Under the pieces are notes generated by a model. It searched no databases, was not told the origin of the DNA, and saw nothing but the letters and a program-made list of their open reading frames with translations. This document shows, one piece after another, positions 1-8,547 of a DNA stretch of 64,000 nucleotides. Positions within the stretch are counted from its first letter, which is position 1. Each line of letters starts with the position of its first letter. A program made the translations under genes and the position numbers. Source of the DNA: Cyclonatronum proteinivorum. Its GTDB lineage: Bacteria; Bacteroidota; Rhodothermia; Balneolales; Cyclonatronaceae. The DNA lies in the NCBI RefSeq assembly GCF_003353065.1, contig NZ_CP027806.1, forward strand, positions 248,001 to 312,000, read 5' to 3'.

Positions 1-2
1 TG

Positions 3-707
3 CTCGAGTCTTCCTTTATCCAGAGTTTTTACTCGGATTTGGTTTCGTATTCCTTTGTGATGGGCATCTCAATCGGCATGCGCTATGCCAAACAGGGACT
101 GCTCGACCGCTACCTGCTCCAGGAAATGCAGGCGCAGCTGCTGAAAGCCGAACTCGACACCCTGAAATCGCAGATCAATCCGCACTTTCTGTTCAACACC
201 CTGAACAACATCTACGGCGTGAACCTGACGGATCCGGAGAAAGGCTCCGAGATGATCCTGAACCTGTCGGAGATGTTCCGCTATTTTCTGGAAGCGCAGA
301 AATGGGACAAGGTTACGCTGGGTGAAGAACTCGAGCTCATCCGCAATTACATCGCCCTCGAACGGATGCGGCTGACCCCTGCCAACCGCATCGAACTGAA
401 GGTGCAGGCTGAGGTACCCTCACGCCTCCTACCCCCGCTCCTGCTCATGCCCCTCATTGAAAATGCGGTCAAATACGGCGTACAGCCGGGTAAGGCGACC
501 ACGATTTCAATTGACATACAGCAAGGGAAACAGGAACTTACGCTTACAACCCTAAACGAACTTCACCCCAATCACCGAACCGCCTCGACCCGAACCGGAC
601 TCAAAAACCTGAGCGAGCGGCTCGAACGTCTGTACCCCGGTCGCTTCACGCTGCACAGCGCAGCGGCAGGCAACCGCTGGCAGGCCAAACTGATCATCCC
701 GCTATGA
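3..707 (+). CDS. LytS-type sensor histidine kinase, 5' end outside the window
   Basis: The C-terminal part of a membrane-linked sensor kinase of the His_kinase/LytS class. The phosphoacceptor block SQINPHFLFNTLNNIY and the later N-box region LMPLIENAVKYGV are both visible, followed by a compact ATPase end with a GLKNLSERL motif in place of a classic G box, as usual for this class. The frame is open to the window edge; the first in-window start is a TTG near 39, so the real start and the membrane segments lie upstream. The stop codon overlaps the start of the response-regulator gene by 4 bases (ATGA), which indicates translational coupling and a cognate pair. The signal sensed cannot be told from this fragment. 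Confidence 0.9.
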   Translation, partial: LESSFIQSFYSDLVSYSFVMGISIGMRYAKQGLLDRYLLQEMQAQLLKAELDTLKSQINPHFLFNTLNNIYGVNLTDPEKGSEMILNLSEMFRYFLEAQKWDKVTLGEELELIRNYIALERMRLTPANRIELKVQAEVPSRLLPPLLLMPLIENAVKYGVQPGKATTISIDIQQGKQELTLTTLNELHPNHRTASTRTGLKNLSERLERLYPGRFTLHSAAAGNRWQAKLIIPL

Positions 708-1456
708 TTCGCGTACTGATTGTAGATGATGAAGCACCCGCGCATACCGTGCTCAAAGCACACTGCGCCAAAATCGACGATATTGAGGTTGTGGGCAACT
801 GCTACGACGGCACCTCGGCCCTGACCTTTCTGCGGCAGCATCCGGTTGATCTCATGTTTCTCGACATGCAGATGAGCGATCTCACGGGTTTTGAACTGCT
901 CCAAACCCTGGACGCCCCGCCCTGCGTAGTGTTTGTTACCGCTTATGCCGACTATGCGCTCGAAAGCTACGAATTTGGAGTAACCGACTACCTGCTCAAG
1001 CCGGTGCGCTATGCCCGCTTTCTTGCGGCTGTTGAAAAAGTCAGGCGCTATCTCGGCAGGGTCAACGGAAGCGTGAAATCGGGTCCGGAAGTTTCCCCGG
1101 ATGCGGCTGCCTCCGCCGATGCATCTTCCGGGGCGGAAACGGCTTTTCTCAGCATCAAAACAGACGGGGTGACCGAGCGCGTAGAAGTGGGCCGCATCCT
1201 GTACATCGAAGCCTGGGGGAACTACATCAAAATTCATCTGCCCGAACAAACCCTGGTCGAGCGCCGCACGCTTAGCGACCTCGAGACCGCCTTGACGGAT
1301 CACGGCTTTGTGCGCATTCACAAAGCATGGCTCGTACGCCTGCGGGCAATAGACGCGATTGACGGGAACCGCGTCAGAATCGGGAAAACCGAGCTGCCTG
1401 TTGGGGCCATCTACAAACAAAAGCTGCGGGATCTTATCGCTTCGGATTCGGTATGA
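704..1456 (+). CDS. LytTR-family response regulator
   Basis: A 250-residue two-component regulator. An N-terminal receiver domain (about residues 1-120) shows the acidic pocket in LIVDDE, the phospho-acceptor Asp in LMFLDMQMS and the conserved Lys in DYLLKPV. A serine/alanine-rich linker (about 125-145) leads to a C-terminal LytTR DNA-binding domain (about 148-250) with the typical FVRIHKAWLV stretch. The gene overlaps the upstream kinase by 4 bases, so the two are co-translated and the kinase is very probably its phosphodonor. Family members bind direct-repeat promoters and often control surface or transport genes; the targets here are unknown. Confidence 0.92.
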   Translation: MIRVLIVDDEAPAHTVLKAHCAKIDDIEVVGNCYDGTSALTFLRQHPVDLMFLDMQMSDLTGFELLQTLDAPPCVVFVTAYADYALESYEFGVTDYLLKPVRYARFLAAVEKVRRYLGRVNGSVKSGPEVSPDAAASADASSGAETAFLSIKTDGVTERVEVGRILYIEAWGNYIKIHLPEQTLVERRTLSDLETALTDHGFVRIHKAWLVRLRAIDAIDGNRVRIGKTELPVGAIYKQKLRDLIASDSV

Positions 1457-1669
1457 AAATGAATGTCCCGTCAGCAATCGCAATATGAATGGATTGACGG
1501 CATCTTTGACAACCCCGTAACCCCAAAAGCAAGGAGCACTGCGTAGGTTTGGGAGCTTTCGGATTGGTACAACTGCCAGTGATGCGCACGGGGTTTCACC
1601 CAAAAAACAAACAGATGCTAAACTGCCGAAGCGGTCGGATTCCGGCTGATTCGATGGATATTTGGCCTT

Positions 1670-2908
1670 TTATCCCTGATCCGGCGAGGTGTCATGCATC
1701 AACCGGTAAGCGGGAATCAGCCGGATGGTTTTGCCCTCGGTGCTCAGGGTATCGGCCTGATTGCGGGTGATGATGAGGCCTTCCTGCAGCCCAAAGTAGT
1801 TCAGGGCTTCGATGAGGCCGCCGGTTTCCCGCTTCAGGTTGTCGGGCGTTAGTTCTTCGCAAGCCTGAATGACTGAGGTGCAGCTTCCTTTTTCGAATAC
1901 CACAAAGTCGCATTCCTGCTTCTCACGGAAGTAGTAAATTTGAGTTGGTCCGGCCCCAGCCGCTCGTCGCAGGTGCAAATAAACGGCATTTTCAAGCCTT
2001 CGTGCGCGGTCAGCGCTGAAGCTCAACGAGTTAGCGCGGATAAGACCGGTATCAATGGCATAAATCTTCCGTGGATTTGCTGTACGGGTTTTCGCAGACC
2101 AACTGAAGCGCTGCAGCTGGGAAAACAGCCAGGATTCTTCCATCCTGTGCAAGTAATCAGAAGCTGTATTTGCTGCGCCCATCCCAAACTGTTTTTTCAG
2201 GCTGTTGTAGGTTGTTTCTTTACCCGTGTTGGTGATCAGAAACAGCGCCATTTCCATGAGTACCTGCGTGTTCCGGATACCATGCCGAATCGCGATGTCG
2301 CGCAGCAAAATATCCTTGAACAAATTCTGGAGCACGGCAGGATCTTTTTGAGTGATAAACTCCGGGAAACCGCCTGTTTCGAGATACGCATCGAAACTGT
2401 CTGCTGAAGGGTTTAGGCCAGCAAATGAGATAAACTCGCTGTAGCTAAAGGGATAGAGGTCATGCCGGATATACCTGCCGGTCAGACGGGTTCCCAGCTC
2501 TGTACTCAGCAGGGAAGCATTGGATCCTGTGATGAAAATTTTACAGCCCCGGTCGTGGAGTTGGCGCACAAACAGCTCCCATCCGGTGATGTTCTGGATT
2601 TCGTCAAAAAACCATGTTTGGGTCTGTTTCGGTACGATTTCATCCAGCTTTTGAAAATCGCCTGCTTCAAAATCAAACAGACGGGAGTCTTCAAAATTGA
2701 TGTAAATGGAATCGGGATAATGCGCCTTTCGGATCATCCCCATTAAAGTACTTTTTCCGCATCTTCGAACCCCTGAAACGACTTCAATATGTGAGAGCGC
2801 AGGTTTGAATTCAGACGAAAAACTTCGCGGCATGGCATCCTCATACCGCCTGAGCGGCATGCTTTGCTGATCATCCAATACCTGTGCGAGAACCTGCTTT
2901 AAAACCAT
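1670..2908 (-). CDS. AAA ATPase with DUF4143 C-terminal domain
   Basis: A 412-residue protein of the AAA_14/DUF4143 family. It has a Walker A motif (GVRRCGKST, about residues 47-55), a Walker B-like segment (TWFFDEIQN, about 98-106) and the sensor stretch IFITGSNASLL. The C-terminal half matches the DUF4143 fold, with a nuclease-like ECDFVV near residue 330. These ATPases are common as scattered, often multicopy accessory genes; their function is not established and a link to DNA mobility or defence is only a suggestion. The gene is divergent from hutI, and two tandem palindromic repeats sit directly upstream of its start (see 2926-2965), suggesting self-regulation. Confidence 0.85.
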   Translation of the reverse strand: MVLKQVLAQVLDDQQSMPLRRYEDAMPRSFSSEFKPALSHIEVVSGVRRCGKSTLMGMIRKAHYPDSIYINFEDSRLFDFEAGDFQKLDEIVPKQTQTWFFDEIQNITGWELFVRQLHDRGCKIFITGSNASLLSTELGTRLTGRYIRHDLYPFSYSEFISFAGLNPSADSFDAYLETGGFPEFITQKDPAVLQNLFKDILLRDIAIRHGIRNTQVLMEMALFLITNTGKETTYNSLKKQFGMGAANTASDYLHRMEESWLFSQLQRFSWSAKTRTANPRKIYAIDTGLIRANSLSFSADRARRLENAVYLHLRRAAGAGPTQIYYFREKQECDFVVFEKGSCTSVIQACEELTPDNLKRETGGLIEALNYFGLQEGLIITRNQADTLSTEGKTIRLIPAYRLMHDTSPDQG

Positions 2909-2925
2909 GACGGGAGTTAAGTTTG

Positions 2926-2965
2926 TATTACTAATATAAGATAGTTTATATTACTAATATAAGAT
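2926..2965. promoter_or_regulatory. Tandem palindromic repeats, likely operator of the DUF4143 ATPase gene
   Basis: The 17-base sequence TATTACTAATATAAGAT occurs twice, at 2926-2942 and 2949-2965, with starts 23 bases apart (about two helical turns). Each copy contains the perfect palindrome TATTA-C-TAATA. The repeats begin 18 bases upstream of the ATPase start codon on the minus strand. Spacing and symmetry suit a dimeric repressor binding to one face of the DNA, but no cognate binding protein is identified. Confidence 0.5.
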
Positions 2966-3027
2966 TTGTTGGGGGGATTTATTATCAGCGTTTAATTCTG
3001 CACACTTCTGCTCCCTTTAAATGAGGC

Positions 3028-3093
3028 AATTCCTCTAATTCGGCTAAATTAGAGGAGTTCAACTCCTCCAATTTAGCTGAATTGAAGGAGTTT
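3028..3093. repeat. Double hairpin / long inverted repeat upstream of hutI
   Basis: Two adjacent 33-base arms (3028-3060 and 3061-3093) form an imperfect inverted repeat. Each arm is itself nearly palindromic; for example the first contains CCTCTAATT-cggct-AAATTAGAGG. The sequence could fold into one long hairpin or two tandem ones. It lies between the ATPase gene and hutI (start 3217). It could be a transcription terminator, an attenuator in the hutI leader or a mobile remnant; no T-run follows, which argues against a simple terminator. Confidence 0.5.
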
Positions 3094-3216
3094 CTGCTAC
3101 ACCCCTTTCGTTACCTTGCCTTACCTCCCCGATTTGTTATTTTGGCTTGATGTATAAAACGATTCGACTTCCCAAAAAGCAGCTCAAAACCTGATTTCAC
3201 CACACCAAGAAAAACC

Positions 3217-4443
3217 ATGCCCGTCCTGAAAAACATCGGAATACTCTACACCTGCGCCGCTGAAGGCGGTCAGGCCGATATTCACCCTGTGAAGTACGCC
3301 GCGCTGGTGTGGGAGCGGGATAAAATCCTTTGGACCGGTCCTGAGGCCAACCTGCCGGAGCCGTATCACAAGCTGGAGTCGCTCGACGCCGGGGGGAAAA
3401 TGGTGATTCCGGGTCTTGTTGAGTGTCACACACATCTCGCCTTCGGCGGCTGGCGGGCCGATGAGTTTGAGCTGCGCTCGCTCGGGCGACCCTACCTCGA
3501 AATCGCGAAAAGCGGAGGCGGCATCCTGAGCAGCGTGCGGGCTACAAGAGAAGCGAGTCCGGAAGAGCTCCTCAACAAGTGCCTCGGGCATTTACAGGAA
3601 ATGAAAGCCCTCGGCATCACGACCGTGGAGTGCAAAAGCGGCTACGGACTAAACCGCGACGACGAGCTCAAGGTGCTGCAGGTGTACCGCGAACTCGACC
3701 GCATGCAGCCGCTTGATATTGTTTCGACCTTTCTGGGCGCACACATGGTGCCCCCTGAATACGCCGGCCGCCGCGAGGCCTATGTCGCTTTTTTGGTGGA
3801 AGAAATGCTGCCGCTCATCGCCGACGCGCAGCTTGCGCGCTTCTGCGATATTTTCATTGAGGAAACCGCCTTCACTATAGACGAGGCCTACACCATCCTC
3901 GCCAATGCCATCGACTACGGATTCATGCTGAAACTGCACGCCGATCAGCTCAGTCCCGGCGGAGGTGCAGAGCTTGCCGCGCAGCTCGGGGCCGTTTCCG
4001 CCGATCACCTCGAGTACATTTCCGAGGCCGGCATTCAGGCCATGAAAAATGCGGATGTTGTTGCCGTAAGCCTGCCGCTCGCGAGCTTTTACCTCCGGCA
4101 GCCGGCCATTCCTGCCCGCAAACTGATCGAAGCCGGGGTTTCGGTAGCCGTCTCCACGGATTTCAATCCGGGCTCGGCGCCAAGCTTTCACCTGCCCGCA
4201 GCCATGACGATGGCCTGCACCCTTCAGCACATGAGTCCGGCCGAAGTCCTCAAAGGCGCTACCTTCTACGCTGCCAAAGCCCTGCGCATGCAGGACGACA
4301 TCGGCAGCCTCGAACCCGGCAAACGCGCCGACTTCGCCCTAATTGATGCGCCGTCTGTTAATCACTGGCTCTATCACCTGCGTCCCAATGCCTGCACGGC
4401 TTCCTGGAAAGACGGTATTCAGATTTACGGCCAAAGCATTTAG
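3217..4443 (+). CDS. hutI: Imidazolonepropionase
   Basis: A 408-residue amidohydrolase of the HutI family, which hydrolyses 4-imidazolone-5-propionate to N-formimidoyl-L-glutamate, the third step of histidine breakdown. The metal ligands are visible in HTHLAFGG (about residues 70-77) and HADQLSPGGG (about 242-251), the substrate-loop motif is KSGYGL (about 144-149), and the second-half motif DFNPGSAPS is near 309-317. Length and termini are normal for the family. No hutH, hutU or hutG lies in the window, so the rest of the pathway must be encoded elsewhere. Cytoplasmic. Confidence 0.96.
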   Translation: MPVLKNIGILYTCAAEGGQADIHPVKYAALVWERDKILWTGPEANLPEPYHKLESLDAGGKMVIPGLVECHTHLAFGGWRADEFELRSLGRPYLEIAKSGGGILSSVRATREASPEELLNKCLGHLQEMKALGITTVECKSGYGLNRDDELKVLQVYRELDRMQPLDIVSTFLGAHMVPPEYAGRREAYVAFLVEEMLPLIADAQLARFCDIFIEETAFTIDEAYTILANAIDYGFMLKLHADQLSPGGGAELAAQLGAVSADHLEYISEAGIQAMKNADVVAVSLPLASFYLRQPAIPARKLIEAGVSVAVSTDFNPGSAPSFHLPAAMTMACTLQHMSPAEVLKGATFYAAKALRMQDDIGSLEPGKRADFALIDAPSVNHWLYHLRPNACTASWKDGIQIYGQSI

Positions 4444-4843
4444 CGTAAGTATCTATTTACATTTACTATAAGCGAATTAAAACTGGTTCATTAGAACATT
4501 TCTATTTTTTTTGGGGAGAATTCCGTGCGCATCACTGGCTGTTTTGCCAACCCGATATATCCCAAACCTACGGCATGCCCCTTGCTTCTTGGTGTTGGGT
4601 GAAAAAGTCCGAGCCAGTTTAAGTCATTCCGAACGCTATTCATTTGGTGGGCCCGTATCGAAGCCATTGTGAGAGATCAGGCTGCGTAACCGGAGCGAAC
4701 GACGAGGCAGGTAATCACCGGAACTTTCATCTCATCAGATCACATTATACGACCCAAAATAGCCTTTTAAGCAGCTCTCATAAATTGTTGTTATCTTAAG
4801 AGGCTAAGAAAAAAATCACCTTTTCAGTCTGCTAAATCCGACT
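4444..4843. other. 400-base intergenic region without a recognised gene
   Basis: Between hutI and mnmG. No coding region, tRNA or convincing hairpin terminator was recognised on either strand. The last 100 bases are AT-rich and probably contain the mnmG promoter, but no specific promoter motif can be assigned with confidence. Confidence 0.5.
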
Positions 4844-6730
4844 ATGTCATCACTATTTTCCAGGTATAATGTAATTGTTATCGGCGGGGGGCATGCCGGG
4901 AGCGAAGCGGCAGCTGCTGCTGCACGGATGGGCATGCGTACCCTGATGATCAGCATGAACCTGAACGCTATTGGTCAGATGTCCTGTAACCCCGCGATGG
5001 GCGGTGTTGCTAAAGGTCAGCTTGTCCGTGAAATCGATGCCCTCGGCGGTATCTCTGGCATCGTTAGCGATCAAACCGGGGTGCAGTTCCGCATGCTTAA
5101 CCGGAGCAAAGGCCCTGCGATGTGGTCGCCCCGTGCGCAAAGCGACCGCATGCTGTACGCCCAAAAAATCCGCGAACAGCTCGAAGCTATTCCCACGCTC
5201 TTCTTCCGTCAGGACAATGTAGTGCACATCCTGATCAACGAAAAGAAGGAAGCCTACGGGGTTGTAACCCAAACCGGACAGGAAATCTACGCGGATGCCG
5301 TCATTGTTACGAGCGGCACGTTTCTGAACGGACTCATCCATATTGGCGAAAAAAACTACGGCGGCGGACGCTCAGGCGAGCGCGCATCCAAAGGTATCAC
5401 TGAGTGCCTCGAAGCACAGGGCTTTGAATCCGGGCGGCTCAAAACCGGAACCCCTCCCCGGCTTGACGGCCGCACCGTGAATTACGACAAGCTCGAAATT
5501 CAGTATGGTGATGAGGACCCCTCCCCTTTTTCCTTTATGACGGACAAGCTGCCTTCGATCGAGGAACAACTCAGCTGCTGGATCGGCTACACGAGTCCGG
5601 AGGTACACGAGGTCCTGCGCGGGGGCTTTGACCGCAGCCCGATGTTCAACGGCGCGATTCAGTCAACGGGTCCCCGCTACTGCCCGAGCATCGAAGATAA
5701 AATCAACCGCTTTGCCGACCGGGACCGCCATCAGCTCTTTCTTGAGCCGGAAGGCTGGAACACCTACGAGATGTACCTCAACGGCTTCTCGACGAGCCTT
5801 CCGGAGGATGTGCAGTACAATGCCCTGCGCACCATCGCTGGTTTTGAGGATGTGATGATGATTCGTCCGGGCTATGCGATCGAGTACGATTACTTCCCGC
5901 CGCATCAGATTCACCGCAACATGGAAACCAAGCTTGTTGCCAACCTCTTCTTTGCCGGGCAAATCAACGGCACAACCGGGTACGAAGAGGCGGCCTGTCA
6001 GGGACTCATGGCGGGCATCAATGCCGCGCGCAAAGTCCGGGGCGAGGATGAGCTTGTGCTCTCCCGTTCGCAGGCCTACATCGGCGTACTGATCGACGAC
6101 CTCGTGAACAAAGGCACCGAAGAGCCTTACCGCATGTTCACTTCCCGGGCGGAACACCGCATCCTGCTGCGTCAGGACAATGCTGACCTTCGCCTCACCC
6201 AAATCGGTCATGAAATCGGTCTTGCTACCCCCGAGCGGTACGAGCGCTACACGAAGCGCCGCGAAGACATCGATCATCTGATGAAGATGTTCACCGATCA
6301 CAGTGTGCGGCCCGAGGTTTACAACAGCCTGCTCGAATCCCTCGGCACAACGCCGCTGCGTCAGACGATCAAGTTCCCGAACCTCGTAACACGTCCGGAG
6401 CTGAGCCTTGCGCAAATGCTGGAGGTTGACGCCGAACTCAAAGCTAAAGCTGAGGCTATCACAACATCCAAAACCGAACTTGAACAGTGCGAAATACAGT
6501 TCAAGTATGCCGGGTACATCCAAAAAGAGTACGAAATGGCGGATGAAATGAGCCGGAAGGAGAACATGCGCATCCCTGAAAAAATCAACTATGACGGGAT
6601 TCACAGCCTCTCCACGGAAGGCCGCCTGAAGCTGATGAAGGTGAAACCGGAAACCATAGGTCAGGCCGGACGCATCAGCGGCGTGTCGGCAAGTGACCTC
6701 GCGGTACTCATGGTCTATCTCAAAAATTGA
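4844..6730 (+). CDS. mnmG: tRNA uridine-5-carboxymethylaminomethyl modification enzyme MnmG (GidA)
   Basis: A 628-residue FAD-dependent enzyme that, with MnmE, installs the cmnm5 group on wobble U34 of several tRNAs. The N-terminal dinucleotide fold VIVIGGGHAGSEAA (about residues 10-23), the MSCNPAMGGVAKG signature (about 46-58), the FAD/folate-region GLKTGTPPRL-type motif (here RLKTGTPPRL, about 198-207) and the C-terminal LMVYLK end are all present, and length is typical. It is followed by rsmG, the classical gidA-gidB pairing often close to replication origins. A terminator-like hairpin separates the two genes, so rsmG may have its own promoter. Confidence 0.97.
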   Translation: MSSLFSRYNVIVIGGGHAGSEAAAAAARMGMRTLMISMNLNAIGQMSCNPAMGGVAKGQLVREIDALGGISGIVSDQTGVQFRMLNRSKGPAMWSPRAQSDRMLYAQKIREQLEAIPTLFFRQDNVVHILINEKKEAYGVVTQTGQEIYADAVIVTSGTFLNGLIHIGEKNYGGGRSGERASKGITECLEAQGFESGRLKTGTPPRLDGRTVNYDKLEIQYGDEDPSPFSFMTDKLPSIEEQLSCWIGYTSPEVHEVLRGGFDRSPMFNGAIQSTGPRYCPSIEDKINRFADRDRHQLFLEPEGWNTYEMYLNGFSTSLPEDVQYNALRTIAGFEDVMMIRPGYAIEYDYFPPHQIHRNMETKLVANLFFAGQINGTTGYEEAACQGLMAGINAARKVRGEDELVLSRSQAYIGVLIDDLVNKGTEEPYRMFTSRAEHRILLRQDNADLRLTQIGHEIGLATPERYERYTKRREDIDHLMKMFTDHSVRPEVYNSLLESLGTTPLRQTIKFPNLVTRPELSLAQMLEVDAELKAKAEAITTSKTELEQCEIQFKYAGYIQKEYEMADEMSRKENMRIPEKINYDGIHSLSTEGRLKLMKVKPETIGQAGRISGVSASDLAVLMVYLKN

Positions 6731-6748
6731 CCGAAATTGCCTACCTTT

Positions 6749-6787
6749 AAGCGCCGGAGCAGCACGTCTGTTTCGGCGCTTTTTTTA
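6749..6787 (+). terminator. Rho-independent terminator after mnmG
   Basis: A GC-rich stem (AAGCGCCG pairing with CGGCGCTT) with a loop of about 20 bases, followed by a run of T residues. It starts about 19 bases after the mnmG stop codon. It argues against the earlier in-frame rsmG starts within or just after the hairpin. Confidence 0.75.
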
Positions 6788-6830
6788 TTTTATGACGGAT
6801 GATGACCTGACTGTCCAAACCCTTTTCTCC

Positions 6831-7493
6831 ATGATGCCTCACAAAATAGTACCCAAATTTTTCTCAGACGAAATGCTCGAATCGGTCAACAATCTGATTG
6901 AAGCCAACGAGCCGCTGCTCAGTCAATATGCCGAACAATTGCTGTGGTGGAATGAAAAAGTGAACCTGCTCAGCCGCAACTCCGACATGAAAGCGGTGGA
7001 GAAGCACATCGTACACAGCTTGTTTTTAGGTGTAGTCGGCAGCTTCGCCCGTGAAAAAGCATTCGTGGATATCGGCAGCGGCGGCGGACTCCCGGGTATC
7101 CCGCTCGCGATTTGCTTTCCGGAGAAAAAGTTTGAGCTGCTCGACCGCACCGCCCGCAAGTGCGCAGCGATGAACGACATGATTGGTCAGCTGGACCTGA
7201 AAAACGCAACGGCACATCACACAGAAGCCGCTATGTTTCACGTGAAACATGAAAGTTTTGGCTGGACAAGCAAACACGCCATTAAGCTCAGCGAGTATGC
7301 AGGTCTGAGCGAAAAGTATCCTGCGGCCAAAGGCTATTTCCTAAAGGGCGAGGACTACAAGGAGGAACTAAAGGAAGTAAATCTCCCTCTGAAGGTGCTC
7401 GAATTCAAAATAGACGATTATCTGACGGATCCTTTTTATGACGGGAAACGGGTCCTGATTCTTCAGCAGCTCAACGAGACGGAGAACAGCTAA
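6831..7493 (+). CDS. rsmG: 16S rRNA (guanine-527-N7)-methyltransferase RsmG (GidB)
   Basis: A SAM-dependent methyltransferase acting on G527 of 16S rRNA. The WNEKVNLLSR segment and the SAM-binding motif DIGSGGGLPGIPLA are clear. I chose the ATG at 6831 (220 residues) over those at 6693 and 6792, because the former overlaps mnmG and the latter sits 5 bases after the mnmG terminator; 220 residues also suits the family. The C-terminal third is divergent, and its MFHVKH peptide is encoded by a perfect parS site (7234-7249). That DNA element probably constrains the protein sequence there. Confidence 0.92.
   Translation: MMPHKIVPKFFSDEMLESVNNLIEANEPLLSQYAEQLLWWNEKVNLLSRNSDMKAVEKHIVHSLFLGVVGSFAREKAFVDIGSGGGLPGIPLAICFPEKKFELLDRTARKCAAMNDMIGQLDLKNATAHHTEAAMFHVKHESFGWTSKHAIKLSEYAGLSEKYPAAKGYFLKGEDYKEELKEVNLPLKVLEFKIDDYLTDPFYDGKRVLILQQLNETENS
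7234..7249. promoter_or_regulatory. parS centromere site (ParB/Spo0J binding) inside rsmG
   Basis: TGTTTCACGTGAAACA is an exact match to the widely conserved 16-base palindromic parS consensus of chromosomal ParABS systems. It is embedded in the rsmG reading frame, where it encodes MFHVKH. parS sites cluster around replication origins, so it supports an origin-proximal location for this window. Confidence 0.92.
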
Positions 7494-7577
7494 GCTACCG
7501 TCTTGCATCTGCGAGCCCATTTTATTTGAGTATCTTACAATGAGGCCGCACAAAGATTAAATTCAATCAGGGAACCA

Positions 7578-8522
7578 ATGAACTCAACAGAAAGACGACT
7601 CAACTTGCTTCTTTTGCTTCAGAGTAACAGAAAATGGACCGTTGATGACATGGCGGAACATTTTGGCGTGAGCCGCCGCACGATTTTCAGAGATCTTGCT
7701 TCTTTCTCTGAGATCAATTTGCCTGTTACCTATGAAAAGGACGCGGGATATAATATGATGAAGGGCTACTCCATCCCCCCTATCATGTTCTCGCCTAAAG
7801 AGCTCGCCATCATTCAGATTGGTCTGTCTTTTGTTGACTCACAGGTTGATGAAACCCTTGTCAAAGATTCCAGGGCGGTTCAAACTAAAATCGACAGCGT
7901 ACTGCCGACCGAAGAACTCAAGAACCTAATGGCTGACCTGGGCAGGAAAACTATTGTTGACCCCTACAAAATGTACGCCGCAGAAAAGCGAAAAGGCGGC
8001 GACTGGTTCACGCTCGCAAACAGTATTTCACAGTACTTCGAGGTCAGCTTCACCTACGCGTCCCTGAAAGACGGCGCTGCTGAAAAACGAAGCGTCCGGC
8101 CCTATTTGCTCGTCTATTACACTGATCACTGGACCCTCATCGGGTATGATGTGAACCGCAAAGACATCCGCAGTTTCCGGCTTGACCGCATGAAGAAAGT
8201 TGAGATGACGGCAACAAAGTTTAGCGGCAACAACATACCCGGCGTGAAATCACTTTTGTTTCGGGTTAAAGAGGAAGCTGCAACAGAAGTTGTGATCCGT
8301 GTGAGCGCAGAGGAGGCCGGACGTTTCCGGGGATCGGTTCCGGCACAAATAGAATCTGAAGAAGAGACAGCTGAAGGACTCGTTTTCCGATTCCGGTTTG
8401 ATAATCTCGATTACATCAACAAATGGCTTTTCACCTTTCACAATGAAGTAAAAGTCATCAAGCCGAAAACACTTATCGAAAAGCGAATACTTCTCATTCA
8501 GGAAATGCTCCGCGGTATCTGA
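7578..8522 (+). CDS. HTH/WYL-domain transcriptional regulator
   Basis: A 314-residue regulator of the YafY/PafC-like type. An N-terminal winged helix-turn-helix (about residues 5-60) includes FGVSRRTIFRDL. A central WYL domain (about 140-220) carries the WTLIGYDVNRKDIRSFRLDRM-like core in which the tryptophan-containing strand and the Arg residues thought to bind a ligand or nucleic acid can be seen. A C-terminal WCX-like extension follows (about 225-314). Such proteins act as repressors or activators responding to DNA damage, metabolites or phage. It is a single gene, convergent with the patatin gene; the hairpin between them contains a parS site. Confidence 0.88.
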   Translation: MNSTERRLNLLLLLQSNRKWTVDDMAEHFGVSRRTIFRDLASFSEINLPVTYEKDAGYNMMKGYSIPPIMFSPKELAIIQIGLSFVDSQVDETLVKDSRAVQTKIDSVLPTEELKNLMADLGRKTIVDPYKMYAAEKRKGGDWFTLANSISQYFEVSFTYASLKDGAAEKRSVRPYLLVYYTDHWTLIGYDVNRKDIRSFRLDRMKKVEMTATKFSGNNIPGVKSLLFRVKEEAATEVVIRVSAEEAGRFRGSVPAQIESEEETAEGLVFRFRFDNLDYINKWLFTFHNEVKVIKPKTLIEKRILLIQEMLRGI

Positions 8523-8547
8523 GGCGTAAAACAGAGCTTTTCAAAAA

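Noticed and set aside
572-1603. Long open frame (343 codons) on the minus strand opposite the LytTR regulator
   Set aside because: It lies antisense to a clear LytTR gene with coupled start, has no family similarity, and its composition is that of a reverse-strand shadow.
2909-3216. A complete mobile element around the DUF4143 ATPase gene
   Set aside because: The repeats upstream have no matching copy downstream of the gene, and no transposase or target duplication was found.
4444-4843. A tRNA or riboswitch in the hutI-mnmG gap
   Set aside because: No cloverleaf or conserved riboswitch core could be recognised by eye; stems were short and unconvincing.
5663-6604. Long minus-strand frame opposite mnmG
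   Set aside because: Fully antisense to a strongly recognised gene; typical shadow of a GC-biased codon pattern with no recognisable domain.
6693-6830. Earlier in-frame starts for rsmG at 6693 and 6792
   Set aside because: The first overlaps mnmG, and both would place the mnmG terminator within or immediately before the coding sequence; the extra residues do not resemble RsmG.
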